Source: an uncultured Bacteroidota bacterium
Lineage (GTDB): Bacteria; Bacteroidota; Bacteroidia; Flavobacteriales; Flavobacteriaceae
DNA: 64,000 nt
NCBI GenBank assembly: GCA_913047695.1
Contig: CAJWUI010000007.1
Span: 1-64,000 of the forward strand
Direction: 5' to 3'
Shown: piece after piece, positions 1-9,177 of the stretch
Numbering within the stretch: the stretch's first letter is position 1
Layout: every line of letters starts with the position of its first letter
The notes under the pieces: model-generated
What the model saw: the letters and a program-made list of their open reading frames with translations, nothing else
Told to the model about the DNA's origin: nothing
The model's database searches: none
Position numbers and translations under genes: made by a program

Positions 1-81
1 CCAAAAATTGACAAAAAATGGTCTTTTTTCATTTTAGTGGTTGATGCAATTTTCAACACGATATCTATGATATACAACTAA
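1..81 (+). CDS. C-terminal end of a CDS truncated by the window edge (…PKIDKKWSFFILVVDAIFNTISMIYN*)
   Basis: Open frame from base 1 to TAA at 79-81; hydrophobic C-terminus; product not identifiable. Confidence 0.45.
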   Translation, partial: PKIDKKWSFFILVVDAIFNTISMIYN

Positions 82-216
82 AATAGTAATATTAAAATTA
101 TCGGCGCTCCACCTTTATAAGGTTTAGTAGTAAATAGGCAGTTTAGATATTTTAATCATCAAAGCTTAACTATTTTAATTTTCATTAATTTCATTAAACG
201 GAAAATTAAAAAACCG

Positions 217-1314
217 ATGCATTCAATACCCCAAAACCGCGTTCGTTCAATAGACATACTTCGGGGTTTTGATATGTTGATGATAGTTTTGGCAGATCAA
301 TTTTTTTCTAAGTTAAATGAGGGTTTAGCCCTAGATATCACCGCATTTCTGTCACTTCAGTTTACACACCCCGAATGGTTTGGATTTAGATTCTATGACA
401 TTATTATGCCCTTGTTTCTTTTTATTGTTGGGTTGGTAATTCCCTTTTCAATGTCAAAATATCTAGAAATCTCTACCAACAAAAAATCTCTTTTCCTAAA
501 ACTAATCAGGAGATTTTTTATCCTTTTTTTGTTAGGATGGATTGTTCAAGGTAACCTTTTGGATTTCGACCTTTCAAAGTTTAAAATATTTAGCAATACA
601 CTTCAGGCCATCGCAGTTGGATATGTTTTTACCACAGTATCATATGTCTATCTCAAACCTACCCAAAGGTATTTTCTTTTTGCGGTTTGTTTGTTAGCAT
701 ATTCCCTTTTATTAACCTTACCAATTATTCCAGGGATTGGTAGGAGTACCCTAAATCCCAATACCAACTTTGCTCTTTACGTAGATAATTTAATTTTCGG
801 TTCTTTTGATGACGGGACGCAATACACTTGGTTTTTATCCAGTATAACTTTTACTGCAACCACCATGTCTGGACTTTTTGCAGGTGAAGTCATTAAAAAC
901 CAAAAAGATAAGTTCAAAGTAGTCAGAATGCTTTTTTCCTTTGGCGCTGTAGCCCTATCAATTGGTCTTTTAGGAAATACTTTTCATCCTATAGTTAAAA
1001 AAATATGGTCTTCTACTTTTGTATTGTTTTCTTCTGGAATTTGCTATTTCCTTATGGCTTTTTTTTATTGGCTCATTGATATAAAAAAGAAATATAAATG
1101 GGCATTTTTCTTAAAAGTTATAGGGATGAACGCAATTACAGCTTATGTAATTTCTCACGTTTTACCTTTTCCCAAAATTGCAGGTTTTTTATTTTACGGT
1201 TTAGCACCTTACACCACAAAATTTTATGATTTGATCACCGTAGTTGGAGGATTTGCTTTACTTTATCTATTACTTTGGTATATGTACAAAAACAAGACTT
1301 TTATTAAGGTTTAA
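217..1314 (+). CDS. DUF5009 / heparan-alpha-glucosaminide N-acetyltransferase-like multi-pass membrane acyltransferase
   Basis: 365-aa ORF; N-terminal RVRSIDILRGFDMLMIV motif typical of this membrane acyltransferase family; many TM segments. Confidence 0.8.
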   Translation: MHSIPQNRVRSIDILRGFDMLMIVLADQFFSKLNEGLALDITAFLSLQFTHPEWFGFRFYDIIMPLFLFIVGLVIPFSMSKYLEISTNKKSLFLKLIRRFFILFLLGWIVQGNLLDFDLSKFKIFSNTLQAIAVGYVFTTVSYVYLKPTQRYFLFAVCLLAYSLLLTLPIIPGIGRSTLNPNTNFALYVDNLIFGSFDDGTQYTWFLSSITFTATTMSGLFAGEVIKNQKDKFKVVRMLFSFGAVALSIGLLGNTFHPIVKKIWSSTFVLFSSGICYFLMAFFYWLIDIKKKYKWAFFLKVIGMNAITAYVISHVLPFPKIAGFLFYGLAPYTTKFYDLITVVGGFALLYLLLWYMYKNKTFIKV

Positions 1315-1497
1315 ACAATAATATAGTTGATTATTCTTACTATTTATCTCCAATGTTCTCAAGAAAATTCCAAATATTCTTACAAAAGCAGAAATGGAAA
1401 TTTCCAAAAATAATTGAATTATCCATTAACTTGGCCTCATAATTCATTTTAAGTACTAAATTGTATATTGAAAATTATAAACTCAAAATCATTAAAT

Positions 1498-1992
1498 ATG
1501 AAAAAGTCTTTAACATTACTCGCTTTCGCGATATTTACTTTTGTTTCAGGACAAAATGATAAAAAAACCTTTCAAGATTTAAAGCAACTAGAGGGTAAAT
1601 GGGTAGGAACTTTAAATCTTTCAAATGGAGAATCTAAGCCAATGAATTTACATTATAGTATCAGATCAAATGGTAGCGCACTTGTGGAGGAAAGCAATGA
1701 GGGAGGAACAGAAATGATGACTATAATAAATCTTCATAACGACAAAATTCTATCAACTCATTATTGTGGGGCAAGAAATAGACCAGTTGCAGAATTAAAG
1801 TCAAATAAGAATGGAATAATAAAATTTGTTACTAACCACAAACGAAGTGGATTAGATGTTAGCAAAGAGTCTTTTGTTGGTTCTTGGGAATTTGTTATAA
1901 CCCCCAATGAAAAAGATAAATTCACTTACAAATACACTTCAATTGGTCCTTATTCTTTTGAAGCTGTAGCAAAAATGAATCGAGTGAAATGA
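1498..1992 (+). CDS. secreted hypothetical protein
   Basis: Signal peptide MKKSLTLLAFAIFTFVSGQ starting at the ATG at 1498; the listed TTG start (1468) lies inside a promoter-like motif. Confidence 0.65.
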   Translation: MKKSLTLLAFAIFTFVSGQNDKKTFQDLKQLEGKWVGTLNLSNGESKPMNLHYSIRSNGSALVEESNEGGTEMMTIINLHNDKILSTHYCGARNRPVAELKSNKNGIIKFVTNHKRSGLDVSKESFVGSWEFVITPNEKDKFTYKYTSIGPYSFEAVAKMNRVK

Positions 1993-3185
1993 AACACCTT
2001 ATTTGTCTCCTATTTTTTATATGCGCATTAAGTTTTTCTCAGTTTGATGATGTCAAACTTTTACAAAAAAAATTTATAAGTGAAGAGATAACAGGAAGTA
2101 ATGTTGCACTTGTTTATAAAGAAGGGAAGGTGGTATATATCAATATTGAAAACTCAGGTAAATTGGGAGACAAAAACATATCAAATAAGAGCTACAAACC
2201 CTATAAGGAAACTATATTTCCAATTTGGTCAATGTCAAAACCAATTACAACAGTAGCCACAATGATTTTATTAGAGAGGGGTTTGATTAAACTTTCAGAC
2301 AATGTTTCAAAATATATTCCATCAATGAGTAAAATGAATTGTGAGACTAATACTGGAATACAACCCTGTAAAAAACAAATTAAAATTTTAGATCTTTTAA
2401 CCCACAGATCAGGGTTTGGCTATTATGGAAATCCAGGATATGGATATGGTTTTACAAGTACCATTAAATATGACAATCTTGAAAGTTTTAGCAATGATTT
2501 ATCGAAAGCTGTTTTGAAATTTGAACCTGGGTCAAAATACTTTTATGGAATAAATCAAGCAGTACTTGGGCGAATTATCGAAGTCGTTTCAAAAAAGAGT
2601 TTTTTTGAATTTTTAAAATATGAGTTGTTTGATCCTCTTGATATGCACGAAACGAAATTTTATTTAACAGAGGAGGAAAAAAGTAGGTTCCAGCCACTTT
2701 TTATAAATACAGGGTTACTTAAAGGGTACACATATGAACTAAACGAACTATCGTATGATGAAAATAATCAAGCTTATTTTGGTGGAGAGGGATTAGTATC
2801 GACACTGGGAGACTATTCAAATTTTTGCAAAATGCTTTTAAATGGAGGTACATACAACGGAAAAAGAATCATAGATCAGAATAGCATCAATTTAATGACT
2901 AGAAAGTATTCACAATCATATCCAGATGAAGAATTTGCTGATACCAGAAAATTAGGTTTTTATTACGGGTTTTCACTTTTTGTTTTAGAAAATCCAGAAA
3001 TAGATGGTACTAATTCATCGAAAGGAATTTATGGATGGTCTGGTTACCACAATACTCATTTTTGGATTGACCCTGAAAAAAAATTATTTGCAATATTTCT
3101 TTCAAGGTCAAGGCAAAGTATATCCAATGTCGACATACAAAAGGAATTTAGGAGAGCTGTTTATATATCCATCAGAAATAAATAA
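1989..3185 (+). CDS. serine hydrolase, beta-lactamase class C / PBP4-like
   Basis: SxxK (SMSKP), YxN (YGIN), signal peptide; start overlaps the upstream stop. Confidence 0.85.
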   Translation: MKHLICLLFFICALSFSQFDDVKLLQKKFISEEITGSNVALVYKEGKVVYINIENSGKLGDKNISNKSYKPYKETIFPIWSMSKPITTVATMILLERGLIKLSDNVSKYIPSMSKMNCETNTGIQPCKKQIKILDLLTHRSGFGYYGNPGYGYGFTSTIKYDNLESFSNDLSKAVLKFEPGSKYFYGINQAVLGRIIEVVSKKSFFEFLKYELFDPLDMHETKFYLTEEEKSRFQPLFINTGLLKGYTYELNELSYDENNQAYFGGEGLVSTLGDYSNFCKMLLNGGTYNGKRIIDQNSINLMTRKYSQSYPDEEFADTRKLGFYYGFSLFVLENPEIDGTNSSKGIYGWSGYHNTHFWIDPEKKLFAIFLSRSRQSISNVDIQKEFRRAVYISIRNK

Positions 3186-3208
3186 TCACTATACTTTTTA
3201 ATATTTAG

Positions 3209-4225
3209 GTGAAGCGTAGGACATTTATGAAAGGAACAACAAGTGCAATTGCAGGAATTGGGTTTCCAGCTATTCACTCTTTTCAAAGTCAATTTAAAAT
3301 AGCACAAAACCCTTTTGAAACATATGTAACTATGGATCAGGAAAAAGTTTGTTTTTATAGTGATGTGATAAGAGAAAAAATTAAAATTATACACATAGCT
3401 GACACTCATCTATACATGGATGACAGTAGGGGTTCGCCATATCAAAATTACAGTAGCCGCATGGCAAATGCTTACAATCAAACAATTCATTTCAAAACAG
3501 GAAAAAAAACAAATCCCGAAAAAGCTTTTGAGGAGGCAATAACATATGCTAAAGAATCAAAGGCTGATATTATTGCACTATTAGGGGATATTTTTAGTTT
3601 TCCATCTGAATTAGCAATTGAATGGGTTTTATTAAAACTGAAGGCTATTGATATTCCATATATTTATATAGCTGGTAACCATGATTGGCATTATGAAGGT
3701 ATGGACGGTGAGCTAGTCTCTCTTCGTGATAAATGGATAAAAAAACGTTTACTCCCCTTATATCAGCGAAAGAATCCTTTAATGGCAGCATATGACATTA
3801 AGGGAATCAGGTTTTTGGCCATTGATAATTCAACTTATGAAATTAATAATGACCAATTAAATTTTTTTAAGGAACAAGTTGCAACAGGTTTACCTCTTGT
3901 TTTATTGATCCACATTCCAATGTATGTTCCTGGGAAAAGCATTTCATTTGGTTGTGGAAATCCATTTTGGGGTGCAAAAACTGATCGAAATTTTAAATTA
4001 GAAAGACGCCCTAAATGGCCTGAAAATGGCCATACAAAAACAACTTTCAAATTTTATAGAGAGGTCTTTCAATCATCGAACCTTATTGGAATATTTGCTG
4101 GTCACATTCACCGCAATTCGATTGAAATTATTAAAGGAAAACCTCAGATAGTTTCAGATGATAATGCCAGTGGAGGGTATCTTGACATCGATTTTATTCC
4201 AATGGAGGACAAGTTTAAAATCTAA
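3209..4225 (+). CDS. Tat-type exported metallophosphoesterase
   Basis: N-term MKRRTFMKGTTSAIAGIGFPA; metallophosphoesterase motifs DTHLY, LLGDIFS, GNHDW, GHIH. GTG start. Confidence 0.85.
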   Translation: MKRRTFMKGTTSAIAGIGFPAIHSFQSQFKIAQNPFETYVTMDQEKVCFYSDVIREKIKIIHIADTHLYMDDSRGSPYQNYSSRMANAYNQTIHFKTGKKTNPEKAFEEAITYAKESKADIIALLGDIFSFPSELAIEWVLLKLKAIDIPYIYIAGNHDWHYEGMDGELVSLRDKWIKKRLLPLYQRKNPLMAAYDIKGIRFLAIDNSTYEINNDQLNFFKEQVATGLPLVLLIHIPMYVPGKSISFGCGNPFWGAKTDRNFKLERRPKWPENGHTKTTFKFYREVFQSSNLIGIFAGHIHRNSIEIIKGKPQIVSDDNASGGYLDIDFIPMEDKFKI

Positions 4226-4246
4226 ACTAAACAATGAAATAAATTT

Positions 4247-4828
4247 TTAGTTTGGTACAAAAAAGGGAAAACTTATTGTTATTTTTTCCCAGCTTAATGA
4301 AATAGTCCCCTGTTGATTAGCAATTTTTTCAATTCTGTATGTCAGATTCTCCATTACTTCTTCTGAAATTTTTGGTTTTACATCGAATCTAAAAACATCA
4401 TCAGCCTGATTGTATTCATCTTTACTGTGTTGTTTCCAATTTTTATTAAATATTAATGTCCAAAATTCTTTATTTGGTATAGTGAAAAAACCATACTTTC
4501 CTGCTTTCAGTAAATTATCATTTATTAATAAGTCTTTGTTGGTAGAAATCCAAGTTGCATTGTGAGCACCTGATTGCCAAATATCTCCGTAAGCCAATAG
4601 GCCTCCGTAAATAATCCTTCCCCTAACAGATGGTGACGAATAATCGATATGAATATGGGCGCCATCAATCATTGTCATTGCATATTTACTTGGGCTTAAT
4701 TTTTCTTTTCTATTCGAAACCACTTCTTCGCCTTTTCGACTTTGATGCTTATGATCTGAATGATTTACTGAGTTATTTTTACAGCAAAGATGTGTAACCA
4801 CAAGAAAGCATAAAATTATTTTTTTCAT
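4247..4828 (-). CDS. DUF2911 domain lipoprotein
   Basis: Lipobox-like LVVTHLCC; DYSSPSVRGRIIYGGLLAYGDIWQSGAHNATWI is the characteristic DUF2911 signature. Confidence 0.8.
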   Translation of the reverse strand: MKKIILCFLVVTHLCCKNNSVNHSDHKHQSRKGEEVVSNRKEKLSPSKYAMTMIDGAHIHIDYSSPSVRGRIIYGGLLAYGDIWQSGAHNATWISTNKDLLINDNLLKAGKYGFFTIPNKEFWTLIFNKNWKQHSKDEYNQADDVFRFDVKPKISEEVMENLTYRIEKIANQQGTISLSWEKITISFPFFVPN

Positions 4829-4902
4829 TAAATATTTTTAATCTCCGAGTTTTTTTATCTAACTCTAATAAAACATTAAATAATTCAATTTCATAAGTTT
4901 TA

Positions 4903-5043
4903 CTATTTAGTAATACTTGAAACGACAAGTTTTATTAATGAAAAATAAATATACAAACCTATTGTTAATGAAATTATAAGTGCTAGAGTAATACAAAATC
5001 TCTGTACTTTATTGTTTTTTTTAACTAGTTTTCCCAAATTCAT
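4903..5043 (-). CDS. candidate small single-TM protein (46 aa): MNLGKLVKKNNKVQRFCITLALIISLTIGLYIYFSLIKLVVSSITK
   Basis: My own reverse-strand translation; basic N-terminus followed by a ~25-residue hydrophobic helix, in an otherwise empty 280-bp gap. Below the ORF-track length cutoff. Confidence 0.45.
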   Translation of the reverse strand: MNLGKLVKKNNKVQRFCITLALIISLTIGLYIYFSLIKLVVSSITK

Positions 5044-5110
5044 ACTGATGTTCTCTTTTGTCTAGTTATTTTTTGTGTGAAATTACAACTTCCATGGGTA
5101 ATATAATTAT

Positions 5111-5359
5111 TTACTTTTTCAATTCCTGATGTTCTAATATTTCCGGAACATTTCCCTCTAGATCATCTATCAAAATATGTGGAGTATATTTTCTAATCCA
5201 TTGATAAATCACGCCTCTTATAAATTCAGTTTGGGAAGGTTGCTTACCAAATTTTTCTTTTGCCTCACTGGAATTTATAGCATGTTTAATGTAGTCAGTA
5301 AATTGCTTCGAAGCATTAAATTTGACTTGATTGTTGTATTGAATTTTAGTTTTTGGCAT
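5111..5359 (-). CDS. hypothetical protein (82 aa, hydrophilic)
   Basis: Intact ORF MPKTKIQYNNQVKFNASKQFTDYIKHAINS…; no family recognised. Confidence 0.5.
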   Translation of the reverse strand: MPKTKIQYNNQVKFNASKQFTDYIKHAINSSEAKEKFGKQPSQTEFIRGVIYQWIRKYTPHILIDDLEGNVPEILEHQELKK

Positions 5360-5729
5360 TTAAGGTTTGATTTGGAACAATAATAATTCGATATTATTTA
5401 TTTAATTATCTCGATCGGTTTATTTTTTTGTAAAAATATCAAATTATTTTTTAAAGGTACCTATTAAAATACCATTAAATATTCAAAATAAAAAAAATAC
5501 AAAAAAATTTTTTCTTTTTTACTATCAAAATTGATTTTTTAGACGTATTCCCTTTTTAAAATTTCTTAATTAGGCTTATTTTATTCAAAATATGCATAAT
5601 TTATCTTAATTTTTTGTGTTTTTTTAAAATAAACGCCCCTTTTTGTTTGATTTTTTATATTCTTATGGAAATACTTTTAAGTTAAATCGAATACTTCTTT
5701 GTATATTGATTAAGCTAAAATTTATTTTT

Positions 5730-6242
5730 ATGAAAACAAACATTTTATTTATTGCAACAATTATGTCTATGCTTTTTCTAGCTTGTAACCCTCAACAAAA
5801 TAGTACACCTCAAAAAGCAGAAAATCAAATAGGTATAATTAAAGGGGATGATTTTCGCTCCAATTCGATGATAACATTTATGGATGCTTATGTTAATAAC
5901 AATCTAAGCAGCGTTGCTGATTTATTTACTCCTGATGCGAAAATAATGATAAATGATGCTGATTTGACCTTTTCTCAAATGACAGAAGGATTTTCAGCAG
6001 GTCATCAATATTTTGAAAATATTCGCCACGAAAATAGAGATGCTTTTACAATGCATTACGAAGATGGTAAACCGGCAGGAAATATTTTTACACATTGCTG
6101 GTATACTTGGAAAGCAACAAGTAAAAAAACAGGTGAAGAACTTTCAATAAGAGGCTATGCTTGGATGAAATGGAAAGATGATAAAGTTGAAACAGTTTAT
6201 AATGCATTTGATCCTACCATGTATAACGCTTCTATGAATTGA
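5730..6242 (+). CDS. lipoprotein with SnoaL/NTF2-like domain
   Basis: ATG at 5730 gives MKTNILFIATIMSMLFLAC (lipobox); remainder is SnoaL-like (MDAYVNNNLSSVADLFTPDAKIMIND… GYAWMKWKDDKV). Confidence 0.65.
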   Translation: MKTNILFIATIMSMLFLACNPQQNSTPQKAENQIGIIKGDDFRSNSMITFMDAYVNNNLSSVADLFTPDAKIMINDADLTFSQMTEGFSAGHQYFENIRHENRDAFTMHYEDGKPAGNIFTHCWYTWKATSKKTGEELSIRGYAWMKWKDDKVETVYNAFDPTMYNASMN

Positions 6243-6410
6243 AATAAGTGAATTTAATAAATTCAAATCTGTCATTTTTTGCGATCATTTTAATGGTTGT
6301 AAGTACTAGTTCAAACTGAACATGAGTTTTATTTATAGGGAATAATTATGCAAAAATAATTTATTGAGTAATTTGTATATTGTGATTTATTAATCATAAA
6401 CTAAAGTAAA

Positions 6411-7178
6411 ATGAAGAAAAAATATTTTTTATTACTCATTCTTTTATTTATTTACACAAATAATTTAATTGCTCAAAGAACTTTTGTTCTTCATGGTGTA
6501 AATGTTCCTTACCAAAATCAAGAAAATTTTGAAAGTCAAGAAATTGAATACAACTCTAAGTTAGCTCAGGACTACGTTGATAGTGGTAAGATGAGAGGAT
6601 GGGCATTATTAAAAAGAGTTCAAGGAATTGGAGATGCAGAGGATTATAAATTCAACTATTTTTGGGTTCATGCTTTTGACAACATTGAACAAATGGTTGC
6701 CCATAAAGAGAGTCCTTTTTGGGAAAAATTTGAAGATAAATTCGGTTTCAAACCAAATAAGCTCAAAGGTAATGGAATCACAAAAAGTGGTATGTATCAT
6801 TTTATGACCCAAGATGAATTCAATAATGGGCAGGGGAAGTATATAATTTTAAACGATGGAAAGGTCAATGATATACAAGCTGCTATTGAACTTGGAAAAA
6901 AGACAGGAAACATTTTCAAGAAAAACTCGAAAAAGACCGGCATGACAGGATGGGGGGTAGCAACAATCATAGCACCTCAAGACAAACACAATGATAGTAA
7001 TATTTTCTATTGGGATATATATGATTCAATGGAAGGTGTGATGAAACATATGGCTAACCAAGGTGCAGTTTCGTATATACCGAATGATATGGTTGAGAAG
7101 TTTTTAAGTAATCTCCCAGATGGTTTCTCACACAGAAACATAACCGAAATTATTATTGGTACTTCTCCCAAACAATAA
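6411..7178 (+). CDS. secreted protein of unknown function, tandem alpha/beta-barrel-like repeats (paralog of 8304..9101)
   Basis: Signal peptide MKKKYFLLLILLFIYTNNLIAQ; GWALLKR… and GWGVATI… half-repeats; resembles the protein at 8304. Confidence 0.7.
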   Translation: MKKKYFLLLILLFIYTNNLIAQRTFVLHGVNVPYQNQENFESQEIEYNSKLAQDYVDSGKMRGWALLKRVQGIGDAEDYKFNYFWVHAFDNIEQMVAHKESPFWEKFEDKFGFKPNKLKGNGITKSGMYHFMTQDEFNNGQGKYIILNDGKVNDIQAAIELGKKTGNIFKKNSKKTGMTGWGVATIIAPQDKHNDSNIFYWDIYDSMEGVMKHMANQGAVSYIPNDMVEKFLSNLPDGFSHRNITEIIIGTSPKQ

Positions 7179-7199
7179 ATCTTTATAAAATTTTGCTAA

Positions 7200-7230
7200 A
7201 GAACCCTCCCGGACAGGGGGGTTCTTTATT
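7200..7230 (+). terminator. Rho-independent terminator
   Basis: GAACCCTCCC-GGACA-GGGGGGTTC hairpin followed by TTTATT, 22 bp after the stop of 6411..7178. Confidence 0.75.
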
Positions 7231-7239
7231 ATCTAATAT

Positions 7240-8178
7240 TTAAATACCAAATTTAGAAAGTGAGGCTCTCACTCTTTTAAGCTTTGCTTTAACCTCCATT
7301 TTGTTAAGTTCTTTATTAAAAGGCTCAACACTTACTGCTCCATTATACCCTTTATTTCTAATTATGTTTAAAAAATTTTCCAAGTCAATTATTCCTGTAT
7401 CACCTGGCAACTCTCTCTCAAGATCCATCTGAGTAGCAATAGTTCTACCTAATACTCCATCGTTTAATTGTACAGAAATAATATCTTCAGCTTTTAAAAA
7501 ATCAAGATCTTCATTTTTATCTTCAGCGCAATAAGTATGGTAGCTATCAAGCAAATAACCAACATTGTTTTTCTCAATGGACTTTATAAGCTCTTTTAAT
7601 CCATTTATGCTATGTAAAAAAGGATATTTATCTCTTGCCATAAGTGTCTTTGGACCAACATATTCTAATCCTAATTTTAGACCTGAATCTTCTAGAACAG
7701 TCGCGACTTTATTTAATCGAGTTCTGTGCTGTTCAAAATTTCTCACATAAGTCAACGTTTTGTGAGTAGGCATGATCCAAGTCACTAAACTTGAAACATT
7801 TAATGAAACAATCGAATTTATATTTTCTACCAGAAAATCATATCCTTCTTTAAACTTCGACTCTGTTGTTCTAAATTCAATAGGTAGGCCTCCAGAGTCA
7901 AAAACAATTTCATTTTCTTTCATTTTTTCTAGATAAGCCATTTTATCACTTTCTTTAAATTGTATAAGTTCTCTCAAAGGTGGACTTATGGCTGAAAACT
8001 TGAACTTAATTGCATAATCTAGTAATTCTTTGGCGGTACATCTGATACCTATAGCTCCGGGACTCAATGATGCTTTTAAGCTTTTTTTAGAATCGATAAA
8101 CTCAAAATAATTAATAAAATGCGGGCTTATTGCGGCGGCTGAAAAAGATTTAATAAAGTTTCTCCTTTTTAACATCAT
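7240..8178 (-). CDS. Tat-signal-like sugar phosphate isomerase/epimerase (AP endonuclease family 2 TIM barrel)
   Basis: MLKRRNFIKSFSAAAISPHF leader; GLKLGLEYVGP, GYLLDSYHTYCAEDKNEDL, ISVQLNDG, YNGAVSVEPFN motifs. Confidence 0.75.
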   Translation of the reverse strand: MMLKRRNFIKSFSAAAISPHFINYFEFIDSKKSLKASLSPGAIGIRCTAKELLDYAIKFKFSAISPPLRELIQFKESDKMAYLEKMKENEIVFDSGGLPIEFRTTESKFKEGYDFLVENINSIVSLNVSSLVTWIMPTHKTLTYVRNFEQHRTRLNKVATVLEDSGLKLGLEYVGPKTLMARDKYPFLHSINGLKELIKSIEKNNVGYLLDSYHTYCAEDKNEDLDFLKAEDIISVQLNDGVLGRTIATQMDLERELPGDTGIIDLENFLNIIRNKGYNGAVSVEPFNKELNKMEVKAKLKRVRASLSKFGI

Positions 8179-8303
8179 ATCATAAATATATGTAAAAGTT
8201 GCTTTCAGTTGAAATAGTTATTTAAATCATATGAACTATTGTAAAAATATTGCACAGAACTTATTTGTATATTGTATCATATTAACCATAAATCACAATT
8301 TAA

Positions 8304-9101
8304 ATGAAAAATTTTTTTACAATCATTTTCTTATCATTCATGACCTTTTCTTTTTCTCAAGATTATTTTACTCATGATTATAGATACATACCTGCGGATA
8401 AGCTTGAACATCATATTAAAATTGAAAAACACTTTTGGAGTAAAGTAGCTCAATTACTTGTCAAAGAAGGTAAGCTTAAGGGATGGGCAATGCTTCAAAG
8501 AGAAGGAGGTTCATCAAATGAACCGAATATTTATTTTTATATTGGAATTGGAGATAAAAATAATCTAGATAATTTCTATGATAATTATGCTAAAGCTAGA
8601 AACTCTGTTTTAAATTCAATTGGGGAAGATGCCGCAGAGCTTGTTAAAATCACTTTAAATGTTGAACCAACAAATATTTTTAATACTATAATGCAGAGAA
8701 CAAATTCAGTATCGACAAAGAAAAATTACGAGTTGAATTATATCAAAATCAACTATGCTAAAGTAAATGGGAATATTGGCCAATTTTCTAACATGCAAAA
8801 AAATATGTGGGGGAGCTTTATAAAAAAAGAGATGGATAAAGGTAATGGAAGTCAAGTAATGTGGGCCACTGCAAGGAAGGTATCTCCAAATGGGAATGGT
8901 TATAATTGGAATTTTATGACTATTGATGGATATGAAACTTTATCTGACGTGTTAGCACCCTCGTGGAATTCTAACACAAAATTTCCTCAAGGATTAGATA
9001 AAATTAATTCAATGATGGAAGGTGGAACTTTCTACAAACAAGTTATTTGGAAAGTTTTAATGTCTGTGGACGGCGAGGGAAACTTTAGAATTCGTAACTA
9101 A
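8304..9101 (+). CDS. secreted protein of unknown function (paralog of 6411..7178)
   Basis: Signal peptide MKNFFTIIFLSFMTFSFSQ; KLKGWAMLQREGG… aligns to KMRGWALLKRVQG… of the upstream paralog. Confidence 0.7.
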   Translation: MKNFFTIIFLSFMTFSFSQDYFTHDYRYIPADKLEHHIKIEKHFWSKVAQLLVKEGKLKGWAMLQREGGSSNEPNIYFYIGIGDKNNLDNFYDNYAKARNSVLNSIGEDAAELVKITLNVEPTNIFNTIMQRTNSVSTKKNYELNYIKINYAKVNGNIGQFSNMQKNMWGSFIKKEMDKGNGSQVMWATARKVSPNGNGYNWNFMTIDGYETLSDVLAPSWNSNTKFPQGLDKINSMMEGGTFYKQVIWKVLMSVDGEGNFRIRN

Positions 9102-9107
9102 ATTAAT

Positions 9108-9132
9108 AACCCTCCACCAGGAGGGTTTTTTA
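9108..9132 (+). terminator. Rho-independent terminator
   Basis: AACCCTCC-ACCA-GGAGGGTT then a T-run, right after the stop at 9101. Confidence 0.8.
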
Positions 9133-9177
9133 TAAAAGTTCGTATTAAGTTAAAATATTATTAGTAATTAAATCAAA

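Noticed and set aside
1315-1460. Short coding-like stretch (…NILTKAEMEISKNN*) upstream of gene 1498
   Set aside because: Too short and without a clear start or homolog; could be chance.
5400-5640. Very AT-rich intergenic region as a replication origin or mobile-element end
   Set aside because: No DnaA-box cluster, no replication gene, no inverted repeats that I could find; AT-rich intergenic DNA is normal here.
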